In this document: positions 17,428-27,471 of the stretch, in pieces
Numbering within the stretch: position 1 is the stretch's first letter
How the letters are laid out: each line of letters starts with the position of its first letter
Program-made: the position numbers and the translations under genes
From: Astrobacterium formosum
GTDB lineage: Bacteria > Pseudomonadota > Alphaproteobacteria > Rhizobiales > Xanthobacteraceae
Assembly: GCA_030848545.1 (NCBI GenBank)
Contig: JAVDCA010000003.1
Span: forward strand, 297,050 to 361,049
DNA: 64,000 nt
Direction: 5' to 3'
Notes under the pieces: model-generated
What the model was told of the DNA's origin: nothing
Database searches by the model: none
What the model saw: only the letters and a program-made list of their open reading frames with translations

Positions 17428-17802
17428 TCACGTCGCCGGCGCGATCGCCGGTGTCGGCAAGGCGCGATTGTGTTCGTCGACCAGCACCACGCGCGGCGTG
17501 AACGCGCGGGCCTCGGCTTCGTCCATCTGCGCATAGGCCGCGATGATCACGCGGTCGCCCACCATGGCGAGGCGGGCCGCCGCACCGTTGAGCCCGATTT
17601 CGCCGGAGCCTTTCGGCGCCACGATGACATAGGTGGAAAAACGCGCGCCGTTGTCGATGTTATAGATGTCGACACGCTCGTTGACGAGAAACCCGGCCGC
17701 TTCGATCAGTTGTTGGTCGATCGAGATCGAGCCCTCGTAGTTGAGATCGGCCCCCGTGACGCGAGCACGGTGGATCTTGCCTTTCATCAGTGTCAGTAAC
17801 AT
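17428..17802 (-). CDS. panD: Aspartate 1-decarboxylase
   Basis: A 124-residue PanD. It starts [26 protein letters not shown] and has the Gly24-Ser25 self-cleavage site that generates the pyruvoyl cofactor. Other family residues are present ([27 protein letters not shown]). It makes beta-alanine for pantothenate and CoA. The C-terminal extension APAT is short. ATG 17802 is used; a TTG at 17817 is also in frame and overlaps the stop of rpoD fragment 2. No other pan gene is nearby, so its promoter and ribosome site probably lie in the rpoD-derived sequence just upstream. It stands between two rpoD tail fragments. Confidence 0.9.
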   Translation of the reverse strand: MLLTLMKGKIHRARVTGADLNYEGSISIDQQLIEAAGFLVNERVDIYNIDNGARFSTYVIVAPKGSGEIGLNGAAARLAMVGDRVIIAAYAQMDEAEARAFTPRVVLVDEHNRALPTPAIAPAT

Positions 17803-17813
17803 GGGTAATCGCT

Positions 17814-18085
17814 TCAATTATCGAGGAAGCCCTTGAGCTTCCTGTTCCTGCTCGGATGTTTGAGCTTGCGTAGCGCCTTCGCCTCGATCTGGCGAATACG
17901 TTCGCGCGTTGACCTGCTCCTGAACTCTCATCAGCGGCGAATAGAGCCTCAGGCATGGATACACCTGGCGGCGCGGGGTAAGCAACCGGCCAGCGCAAGA
18001 TAAACGAGGCGGGGACGCGCTTCGTCGTCTCGCGCGCAGGTTCGACTGGATCGCGGTATCAATGACCAGGATGGCGTTCTCTCCC
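17814..18085 (-). pseudogene. rpoD 3'-end fragment 2 (degraded)
   Basis: About 270 bp aligned in the same order as the intact gene's tail. The last part encodes [18 protein letters not shown], then [12 protein letters not shown] and a stop. A middle part (about 17915-17990) is scrambled, and the outer part (about 18010-18082) again matches rpoD around its [23 protein letters not shown] sequence. The start of panD follows directly, and the hicA stop codon lies immediately on the other side. Like fragment 1, it retains LDN plus stop. Confidence 0.85.
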
Positions 18086-18089
18086 GACT

Positions 18090-18313
18090 CTAGAGCAGCG
18101 CGTCGAAATCTGCCCGCGACAGATCGCAGTCGCGCAGTATGCCGGAGAGAAGGCCGGTCCGATGATTTCCGAGCCATGGACAGGGACCGTTGTCACGCGG
18201 CCATCCGCGTGATGTAGGCGATGATGACTGCCTCGGGTGCGAACAACGACGAAGCCGGCTTTCTCAAGAGCGGCGATGACCTCGCCGCCCGTGAGGCGCG
18301 GCAACCGGCTCAT
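18090..18313 (-). pseudogene. hicA: hicA mRNA interferase gene with a single-base frameshift
   Basis: The first 52 or so residues are a good HicA ([20 protein letters not shown], then RGSHHRLHHADGRVTTVPVHGSEIIGP), including the catalytic His in GSHH. After GP the frame shifts: adding one G in the run near 18153-18158 restores GLLSGILRDCDLSRADFDALL and a TAG at 18090-18092. As read, the frame continues to 18059 with an unrelated tail. Real decay and a sequencing error are both possible. Its start overlaps the hicB stop by 4 nt. Confidence 0.8.
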
Positions 18314-18528
18314 GCCGAGACCGTCACTCGCTGAACACCGACGAATTCGAGTGCCGGGAGGGCCGCTGCGTCGGTATCTTCAAGACAGACCGCGATCGCC
18401 TCCTGGACGCGCGCGACGAGTTCGTCCAGGGACCGCGCCTGCGTGCGGCAACCGGCGAGCGCCGGGACGGAGGCGACGTAATACCCGGCCTCGTCCCGCT
18501 CCACGATCACGGTGAAATCGCGCTGCAT
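18310..18528 (-). CDS. hicB: HicB-family antitoxin
   Basis: A 72-residue protein with the HicB partial RNase H-like fold: [23 protein letters not shown], then [21 protein letters not shown]. Lacking a separate DNA-binding domain, it is the short type. It precedes hicA with a 4-nt overlap, the order typical for short HicB. It starts 22 nt after the rpoD stop, so readthrough from rpoD could reach it. HicB neutralises HicA, a ribosome-independent mRNA interferase. Confidence 0.87.
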   Translation of the reverse strand: MQRDFTVIVERDEAGYYVASVPALAGCRTQARSLDELVARVQEAIAVCLEDTDAAALPALEFVGVQRVTVSA

Positions 18529-18550
18529 ATGGTCTCGTTCGCCGTCGACT

Positions 18551-20671
<2,121 letters not shown>

Positions 20672-20889
20672 CGAAGTCTCCTCGATCCGGATGCCGTCCC
20701 GTCCCCGCGTCCGTCGTCGCGGGTCGGGCCCGAGGCCCGGCCGTCATCGCCCGCCGCCATGTGTCGGTTCGAACCCCGATATGGCCACAAGCCGCTTAAC
20801 CGTCGATTAACCCTGTTCTTTTCGCCGCCCGCAACAGACTTGTCGAGGCCCCTCGTCCGGGCCCCGCCGACCCCGCCGGGGCCCTTCTC

Positions 20890-22815
20890 TCAGACGCCAC
20901 GACCGCCCCGCCCCGAAAGGGCGCCGAACCCCTCGATCGTGGCTTCCGTTCCGTCCAGCGCAGAAAGACGGCCCTGCACATCGCGCAACCAGGCAAAGTT
21001 CTGATCACTCGGTTCGTCCCCGAGGGCGCGTTGGGCCTCCTCGAGTTCCTTATGTAGCGTCCGCGTCTTGCGATGCAAGGTGACCACGTGGGTCCACCAT
21101 TGCTCGACGTCCTCGTCGGCGGCGCCGGCGCGGGCCGGCCAGTCGCCCGGATGGGTGACGGCGCGCTCGATGCGGGTGAACAGGGGCGACAGATCGCTTT
21201 TCGTGAGAAGCCGCCGCATTTCCTCGCCATCCGCGGGTGCCTCGCCGATGGCCAGAGTCACCAGAGCGCGGCGCAGGCGGTCGGCATCGGGGTGCTGGAA
21301 CTCGATCGCCGTCACCTCCTCGGCGTGCCCCATGAGGAGCCAGGGGTGATTAACCAAGGCCATGAGAATCAACGCTTCCCGGGCTGGCAGCACGGCCCGG
21401 GCGCCGCGGACGACGGCGCTCGCGGAAAGGCCCGGGCTCAGCGGCGCCAAGAGTTCCCGCCGGCCCCGGTCGGGCGCTCGCGAGCCTGAACGGCGACCCT
21501 GGAAATTGCCGAAGCCGCCACGGCGCGCCCCCTCCTCCCGGCCCGGCGGCGCGAACAGGGCGCGGGCGCGAGCCTCCAGGTCCTGACGGTAGTATTTACG
21601 CACAGATTCGTTGCCGATCGCCGCCGTGATCTCGCCGATACGGGCATCCAGGCCGGCGCGACGCTCCGGCGTATCGAAGCGACCGGCCTCGGTCTCGCGG
21701 CTCCACAGCACCGCGGCGAGGGGGCGCGCCGAGGCGAGCACGTCGGCGACGGCACCGCGGCCACCGGAGCGCACCAGGTCATCGGGGTCATTACCTTCCG
21801 GCAGGCTGGCGAACAGGAGGCTCTTGCCGGGGAGAAGCCGCGGCAAAGCCATGTCGACCGCCCGATAGGCGGCGCGCCGGCCGGCCGAATCCCCGTCGAA
21901 CAGGAGCACCGGCTCGTCGGCCATCTTCCACAGGAGGGTGAGCTGATCCTCCGTGAGGGCGGTTCCGAGCGGGGCGACGGTCGCCACGAAACCCGCCGTC
22001 ACCATGGCGATGACGTCCACATAGCCCTCGACCGCGATCACCTGGGCGCCCTGATGGGCGGCCTGACGGGCCTTGAACCCGTTGTAGAGGTTGGCGCCTT
22101 TGTGAAAGAGCGGGGTTTCCGGCGAGTTCAGGTATTTGGCCGGGACGTCCTTGTCCAAGGCCCGGCCCCCGAAGGCGATGATGCGGCCGCGCAGATCGGT
22201 GATCGGAAACATCACCCGCTCACGGAAGCGGTCATAAGGCACCGGCACATCGTCGCCGGCGATCAGGAGCCCGGCCTCCACCATATCGTCGACGGGGATG
22301 CCCTGGCCGCCAAGGTGCTCCTTGAGGGCAAATCGCTCGGCCGGCGCATAGCCGAGCCGGAAGGCGAGCTGGGTGTTGGGGTCGAGGCCGCGGTCGGCGA
22401 GATAGCCGCGGGCGCGGGCGCCGGCCCGGGCCGCAAGTGTCGCCTCGAAGAATTTCGCCGCCAATTCCATGACTTCATAGAGGCTCTTGCGATGGACGGC
22501 CTCCGCCTGCGCCTCCTCGGTCACTTGTGGCAGCGCCATGCCGGCCATGCCGGCGAGGCGCTCGACCGCCTCCGGGAATGTCACCCCCTCGGTCATCATC
22601 ACGAAATCGAAGATCGACCCGTTCCGGCCCGAGGAGAAGTCGAACCAGGCCTGTTTCTGGTCGTTGACGAAGAAGGACGGCGTCTTTTCCTTGTTGAAGG
22701 GCGACAGCCCCTTGAACTCCCGCCCGGCCTTTTTCAGCCGCACGCGCTTACCCACCACCTCCGAGACCGGGAGGCGGGCCTTCAGCTCATCCAGGAACTG
22801 GGGCGTAAACCGCAT
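20890..22815 (-). CDS. dnaG: DNA primase, zinc ligands absent
   Basis: A 641-residue primase that makes RNA primers at the replication fork. The N-terminal domain aligns with the CHC2 zinc ribbon, but the four ligands are replaced: Ser38 and Asn41 stand for C-x2-H (GLSPFNKEKTPSFFVNDQK), and Asp59 and Ser62 stand for C-x2-C (WFDFSSGRNG). The catalytic core is intact, with DLRGRIIAFGGR, the TOPRIM Glu in VIAVEGYVDVIA (about residue 260) and the DGDSAGRRA acidic motif. The C-terminal DnaB-binding part is divergent. ATG 22815 begins the family N-terminus. rpoD follows about 220 nt downstream. Confidence 0.95.
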   Translation of the reverse strand: MRFTPQFLDELKARLPVSEVVGKRVRLKKAGREFKGLSPFNKEKTPSFFVNDQKQAWFDFSSGRNGSIFDFVMMTEGVTFPEAVERLAGMAGMALPQVTEEAQAEAVHRKSLYEVMELAAKFFEATLAARAGARARGYLADRGLDPNTQLAFRLGYAPAERFALKEHLGGQGIPVDDMVEAGLLIAGDDVPVPYDRFRERVMFPITDLRGRIIAFGGRALDKDVPAKYLNSPETPLFHKGANLYNGFKARQAAHQGAQVIAVEGYVDVIAMVTAGFVATVAPLGTALTEDQLTLLWKMADEPVLLFDGDSAGRRAAYRAVDMALPRLLPGKSLLFASLPEGNDPDDLVRSGGRGAVADVLASARPLAAVLWSRETEAGRFDTPERRAGLDARIGEITAAIGNESVRKYYRQDLEARARALFAPPGREEGARRGGFGNFQGRRSGSRAPDRGRRELLAPLSPGLSASAVVRGARAVLPAREALILMALVNHPWLLMGHAEEVTAIEFQHPDADRLRRALVTLAIGEAPADGEEMRRLLTKSDLSPLFTRIERAVTHPGDWPARAGAADEDVEQWWTHVVTLHRKTRTLHKELEEAQRALGDEPSDQNFAWLRDVQGRLSALDGTEATIEGFGALSGRGGRGV

Positions 22816-23026
22816 GGTGATTCGTGTGTGTAGCACCGGAAGGGACCCAATATAGGGCGGCGGCCCCCGGGTCCGGAGGTGGCGGGGGTTGTCCGGCTTA
22901 TCCACAGGGTTAAGCGCCTTGCGGAATGCGCTACGTTTGTATATACGTTTTTTGACGATTGTCAGCATCTCGCTCGACGAAGAAGTCGTTCATGATCGCG
23001 TCCCTGTAGAACCATCGAGGGACGCG

Positions 23027-23356
23027 ATGACCGAGGAGCACATTGCGAGGCTGTTTGCAGGCGTACGCACCTTCGGCTGGCACGAGGATAAGCGTCGGCG
23101 CAACCGGCTGGTTCACGGCATCGATTTCGAGGACGCCCGCGCGATCCTCGACGGTGACACCCACATCATCCGATCGGACCGACATGACGAAGAGCGCTAC
23201 CAGATATTCGGATACGTCGACGACCGGGAAATCGCGGTCGCCTGCACGCTCCGCGGAAACCAATGCTGGCTCATCTCCGCGCGACGAGCACGACGTGACG
23301 AAAGACGAAAATACTACGCTGGTCTCACGCGACGCCCCGCGGCGCGGGACGACTGA
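23027..23356 (+). CDS. brnT: BrnT-family toxin (type II RNase toxin)
   Basis: A 109-residue BrnT. The family pattern is clear: FGWHEDKRRRNRLVHGIDFEDARAI, then DERYQIFGYVDDREIAVACTL, and RRARRDERRKYY. BrnT is a RelE-like RNase neutralised by BrnA. ATG 23027 follows GAGGGA by about 5 nt; the open frame extends upstream to 22889 but has no family similarity. Its 3' end overlaps brnA by 62 nt. Confidence 0.9.
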   Translation: MTEEHIARLFAGVRTFGWHEDKRRRNRLVHGIDFEDARAILDGDTHIIRSDRHDEERYQIFGYVDDREIAVACTLRGNQCWLISARRARRDERRKYYAGLTRRPAARDD

Positions 23357-23615
23357 TTGGGCAAAGGTCGATGCCCTTACCGACGAGGAGATCACGGCGG
23401 CCGTCGCCGGCGATCCGGACGCCGTTCCCTTCGACCTCGACTGGTCCGAAGCGGTCCTGGTGGTGCCGCCAAAGAAGAAGGCGATCTCGATTCGCGTCGA
23501 CGAGGACGTGCTCGACTTCTTCAAGGCGCAGGGCGCCGGCTATCAGCGGCGCATGAACGCGGTGCTGCGTTCCTACATGGAGCAGATTTCCGCCGCGAAA
23601 AAGCAGCGGCGCTGA
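23295..23615 (+). CDS. brnA: BrnA-family antitoxin
   Basis: A 106-residue antitoxin with a C-terminal RHH domain: ISIRVDEDVLDFFKAQGAGY and RRMNAVLRSYME. The N-terminal part (DWAKVDALTDEEITAAVAGDPDA) is the usual BrnA toxin-binding arm. The start is probably GTG 23295 inside brnT; no ATG is available in frame before the conserved part. The pair appears intact and may be autoregulated through BrnA. Confidence 0.87.
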   Translation: MTKDENTTLVSRDAPRRGTTDWAKVDALTDEEITAAVAGDPDAVPFDLDWSEAVLVVPPKKKAISIRVDEDVLDFFKAQGAGYQRRMNAVLRSYMEQISAAKKQRR

Positions 23616-23653
23616 GTACGCTCACTGCAGGTTCGGCATCGCCATGACGGCAT

Positions 23654-26365
23654 CTATGATTTCGCGCTCAGGGTCGGCAGTTTCTGCTTCACCTTGGCGA
23701 TCTCCCCCCACGGATCGTTCCGAAGCCTCCCCAGGCGTTGACGCAGGTTGAGCACCGTGAACTTGTCCGCGGTCATGGTCGGCTTCAATTCGTCCCAGGA
23801 GATCGGCACCGACACCGGCGCGCCCTTGCGGGCCCGTGACGAATAGGCCGCGACCGCGGTCGCGCCGCGGCCGTTGCGCAGATAATCGACGAAGATTTTT
23901 CCCTCGCGCAGACTCTTGGTCATCTTCGACACGTACCGGTCGGGCGAGTCCGCCGCCATCTCCAGCGCCACCGCGTGGGTGAAGTCCTTGGCCTTGTCCC
24001 AAGGCGCTCCCGCGATCGGCGCCACCACGTGCAGGCCCTTGCCGCCCGAGGTCTTGATGAAGCTTTCGAGGCCGAGATCATCGAGGCGGCTCCTCACCTC
24101 GCGCGCGGCGGCGATCACCGCCTTCCAGACGACCCCGGGACCGGGATCGAGATCGAACACCAGCCGGTCGCACAGATCGAGATGGTCGATGGTCGTGCCC
24201 CAGACATGCACCTCCAGGACGCCCGACTGCACGAGAGCGATCAATCCCTCCAGCCGGTCGATCGCGAGCACCTCCTCGCCGCCGTCATCGACACCGAGAA
24301 TCTTCGAACGATCGAAGGTGGAATGGGCATGTTTCTGCACGAAGCAGTTCTCGCCGGCGCCGTCCGGACAGCGCAACAGCGCCAGCGGCCGGCGCACCAG
24401 GTGCGGCGCTATCCAGTCCCAGATGTCGGCGTAGAAATCGGCGAGGTCCTTCTTGGTGACGCCAACGTCGTCCCAGTACACCCGCTCCGGATGGGTGAGC
24501 GTCACCCCGGCGACGGCGTTCGCCGCCCGCTGCGTCGCCGTTCGCGGCTTGGCGGCTCGCGACTTGGCGGCTCGCGTCGTGGCAGCGCGCGGTTTAGCGC
24601 TCCGCTTCGCGGCGGTACGCGGCTTGGCCTTTTCAGTGCTCTTGCGCGTTGTCGCGTCGGTATCGGTGGTCGCAGCCATGTCGGCTACCTCCTCGCGAAT
24701 GACCTCGGCCGCATCCTTGTCGGCACGCACCCCCTTGAAGGCGGCATGCCGCAGCATCTTGTCGGCGGTGAAGCCGCGGAACTCGATCTCGGCGACCACC
24801 CGCGGCTCGACCCAGTGCACGCCTTTGCGGCGCCGTTCGGCCGGCGGCAGGCGGGCATGGAACGGCGGCTTGGCGATCCGCAGTCCATCGAGGTCGCGAT
24901 AGAGCGCGGCGGCGCTCTCGTGACTGAAGCCGGTACCGACCCGGCCCGCATAGGCGAATTTTCCGTCCTCGAAATAGCCCATCGCCAGGGCGCCGATGGC
25001 GCGCGGCATCACGGTCGAGGGCACGAAGCCCCCGATCACGAATTCCTGGCGGCCATTGCACTTGGTCTTGACCCAGTCGCCGGTGCGACCGGACCGGTAG
25101 GGCGCCGCGCGCGACTTCGAGATGATGCCTTCCAGGGTCATCTCGCAGGCCTGGGTGAAGACGATCCCGCCGGGATCGTCGAGATGCTCGCTGTAGCGGA
25201 TCGGCGCCTCCGCCCCGGCCACCAGTTCCTTCAGGGCGGCCTTGCGCTCGACGAGCGGCCGCGTCGTGTAGTCGACGCCATCGAGGTGCAGGAGGTCGAA
25301 AACGCAGTAGACGAAGCGGTCGCCGCGACCGGCGGAGATATCCGCCTGAAGCGTGGAGAAATCCGATATGCCGTCGGCCTCCACCACGATCTCGCCGTCG
25401 ATCAGGGCCGTGCCGGCCGGCAGTGCGGCGATAGCGCTCGCCACCGGCCTGAACTTCTTCGCCCAGTCGAGCCCCTTGCGGGTCAGGAGCGCGACCTCGC
25501 CGCCGTCCAGGCGGGCCTGGATGCGATAGCCGTCGAACTTGATCTCGTGGACCCAGCCGGCGCCGTCGGGCGCCTTCGTCTCCAGCCGGGCGAGGCAGGG
25601 CGGCACGAAATCGGGCAGCCGCGCCTTGCCCTTGCGGGCCGGCGCCGAAGCGCGTCCGACCGGGCGCTTTTTTCGCCCCCCGCGTTCCTTCGAGCGCTCC
25701 CGCAAGCGCACGGGCGGCGCCGGGCGGGTGGAGCGTTCGGTGCGGGCGACCGAGTTCCACACGGCGGCGGCCTTCACCTTGGTCTTGATCTTCGGTTTGC
25801 GGCCGGCGGCGATCTCGTCCATGGACCTCCTGGTGGCGACCGACTTGGCCTTTTGTTCAAGAATATCGGGATCGCCGGCCCCCCGCGCCACCTCGTCGTC
25901 GCCCTTGATCAGGAGCCAGTTCTCCCGCTTCTCGTTGGGACGCCCGCGCATGCGCACCAGATGCCAGCGGCCTTTGAGCTTCTCGCCGTCGAGATCGAAG
26001 ACCAGATGGCCCTTCGCAAATCCCTTGTCGGGATCGCCCTCGGGCTCCCAGGTGCCGCGGTCCCACAGCATCACGGTGCCGCCGCCATATTGACCCTTGG
26101 GGATCGTGCCCTCGAACTCCCCATACTCGACCGGATGGTCCTCCACATGGACGGCGAGGCGCTTTTCGCCCGGCACCAGGCTCGGCCCCTTGGTGACCGC
26201 CCAACTCTTCAGGACGCCGTCATGCTCGAGGCGGAAGTCGTAGTGAAGCCGGGTCGCATCGTGCTTCTGGACCACGAAGGAGCGCCCCTTGCGCCGGCTC
26301 ACCTCGCCGCGCGGCTCGGCGGTGACGCCGAATTTGCGCTTCTTGCGATAGGTCGTAAGCCCCAC
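23654..26365 (-). CDS. ligD: ATP-dependent DNA ligase D (PE-LIG-POL)
   Basis: A 903-residue NHEJ ligase. Domains in order: a 3'-phosphoesterase domain at about residues 25-150 (VVQKHDATRLHYDFRLEHDG, PVEYGEFEGTIPKGQYGGG), a ligase domain at about 240-560 with the adenylated Lys in EIKFDGYR (about 275), and an AEP-type polymerase domain at about 645-890 (RCPDGAGENCFVQKHAH, KTSGGKGLHVVAPI). A low-complexity Lys/Arg/Ala/Thr linker separates ligase and polymerase. It repairs breaks with Ku. The start is 3 nt after the ku stop, so the two genes form one transcript. Confidence 0.95.
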   Translation of the reverse strand: MGLTTYRKKRKFGVTAEPRGEVSRRKGRSFVVQKHDATRLHYDFRLEHDGVLKSWAVTKGPSLVPGEKRLAVHVEDHPVEYGEFEGTIPKGQYGGGTVMLWDRGTWEPEGDPDKGFAKGHLVFDLDGEKLKGRWHLVRMRGRPNEKRENWLLIKGDDEVARGAGDPDILEQKAKSVATRRSMDEIAAGRKPKIKTKVKAAAVWNSVARTERSTRPAPPVRLRERSKERGGRKKRPVGRASAPARKGKARLPDFVPPCLARLETKAPDGAGWVHEIKFDGYRIQARLDGGEVALLTRKGLDWAKKFRPVASAIAALPAGTALIDGEIVVEADGISDFSTLQADISAGRGDRFVYCVFDLLHLDGVDYTTRPLVERKAALKELVAGAEAPIRYSEHLDDPGGIVFTQACEMTLEGIISKSRAAPYRSGRTGDWVKTKCNGRQEFVIGGFVPSTVMPRAIGALAMGYFEDGKFAYAGRVGTGFSHESAAALYRDLDGLRIAKPPFHARLPPAERRRKGVHWVEPRVVAEIEFRGFTADKMLRHAAFKGVRADKDAAEVIREEVADMAATTDTDATTRKSTEKAKPRTAAKRSAKPRAATTRAAKSRAAKPRTATQRAANAVAGVTLTHPERVYWDDVGVTKKDLADFYADIWDWIAPHLVRRPLALLRCPDGAGENCFVQKHAHSTFDRSKILGVDDGGEEVLAIDRLEGLIALVQSGVLEVHVWGTTIDHLDLCDRLVFDLDPGPGVVWKAVIAAAREVRSRLDDLGLESFIKTSGGKGLHVVAPIAGAPWDKAKDFTHAVALEMAADSPDRYVSKMTKSLREGKIFVDYLRNGRGATAVAAYSSRARKGAPVSVPISWDELKPTMTADKFTVLNLRQRLGRLRNDPWGEIAKVKQKLPTLSAKS
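24535..24625 (-). repeat. Degenerate about 15-bp repeat coding the LigD linker
   Basis: Imperfect repeats, recurring around GGCTTGGCGGCTCGC, code for a repeating AKPR/AKSRA-type linker between the ligase and polymerase domains of LigD. The number of units could vary between strains. Confidence 0.6.
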
Positions 26366-26368
26366 GGG

Positions 26369-27256
26369 TCAGCTCGCCTTTTTCAGCCGGCGCCGGGACG
26401 GGCGCCGGCTCGTGCGCTTGCCGGGCGATTTGGCGGCGGTCTTGCGCGCCCGCGTTCCTGCCGAGCGACGTTTGCCGCCGCGTTCGGCGCTCACGCTGCG
26501 ACGGAGCGCGTCCATGAGATTGATGACGTTGCCCGATGGGGGCGACGGCGCCGACGGCGGCGACTTGCCGGTCCGCTTGGCCTCGATCAACGCCGCCAAG
26601 GCCTCTTCGTAGCGGTCCTCGAACTCGCCCGGGTCGAAATGGCCGGCCTTGGTCACGACGATGTGGCGGGCGAGGTCGAGCATGTCGGGAGCAATCTTGA
26701 CCGCTTCGATGTCGCGAAAGTAGGTCCGCTCGCTCCTGACTTCTTTCTTGGTGCGGATCATGGTGGCCATGAGCCCCTTGCCGCGCGGAGCCAGCATCAG
26801 GATGTGCTCGCGCCGATGCAGCACGAGGCGCGCCAGCCCGACCACCTCTTCGGTGCGCATGGCCTCGCGGATGACCGCGAAGGCCTCCTGGGCGATGTCG
26901 TCTTCGGGGACAATGTAATAAGACTCGTCGAGATAGAGCTCGTCGACCTCGGAGCGGGGCACGAAGGTCTCGATCTCGATCGTATGGGTGCTTTCCAGCG
27001 CCACCTCGTCGAGTTCCTCCTCCTCGACCAGGATATAATCGTCGTCCTCGACCTTGAAGCCCTTGACGCGGTCCGCGCGCGGAACCTGCTCGCCGGTCTC
27101 GGCGTCTACTACCTGGTTATGAACCCGGTGCCCGGTCTTGCGATTAATGATATTGAACCGGATGCGGTTGGAGACCGTGGTGGCCGGGAACAAGGCGACC
27201 GCGCAGGATACCAATGACAGCTTGAGATAGCCCTTCCAGTTTGCCCGCGGTGCCAT
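26369..27256 (-). CDS. ku: DNA end-binding protein Ku
   Basis: A 295-residue bacterial Ku. It begins PRANWKGYLKLSLVSCAVALFPA, with the Ku core (RIRFNIINRKTGHRVHNQVVDAETGEQVPR, YYIVPEDDIAQEAF) and ends with a long Lys/Arg-rich tail of about 40 residues. Ku forms a ring on broken DNA ends and recruits LigD. The start at 27256 matches the family; a TTG upstream at 27277 is not needed. It is immediately upstream of ligD. Confidence 0.94.
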   Translation of the reverse strand: MAPRANWKGYLKLSLVSCAVALFPATTVSNRIRFNIINRKTGHRVHNQVVDAETGEQVPRADRVKGFKVEDDDYILVEEEELDEVALESTHTIEIETFVPRSEVDELYLDESYYIVPEDDIAQEAFAVIREAMRTEEVVGLARLVLHRREHILMLAPRGKGLMATMIRTKKEVRSERTYFRDIEAVKIAPDMLDLARHIVVTKAGHFDPGEFEDRYEEALAALIEAKRTGKSPPSAPSPPSGNVINLMDALRRSVSAERGGKRRSAGTRARKTAAKSPGKRTSRRPSRRRLKKAS

Positions 27257-27471
27257 GTTGCCCTGCCGTTGGGACAATAGAGGTATTCGCTCTGCCAGAA
27301 CGCCGCGCCCGAAGAGCAGGTTCCCGATATTCTGGGGTCCGGACAGTCACCGAAAAAGCTATCCTGGGAACCTTATTCCCTCACTGGGTGTGGCCGATTT
27401 GCACTAGATCGGATAAACGGATAAGCCCTGAATAGCCCGTTGGACCCCCAGCCAGACACCGGAGCAGTCCT

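Noticed and set aside
22889..23026. Upstream extension of brnT
   Set aside because: The frame is open, but the extra residues lack BrnT similarity, and a good ribosome site precedes ATG 23027.
23975..27217. A 1080-codon open frame opposite ligD and ku
   Set aside because: It runs across the junction of two well-supported genes on the other strand and has no recognisable domain; composition explains it.
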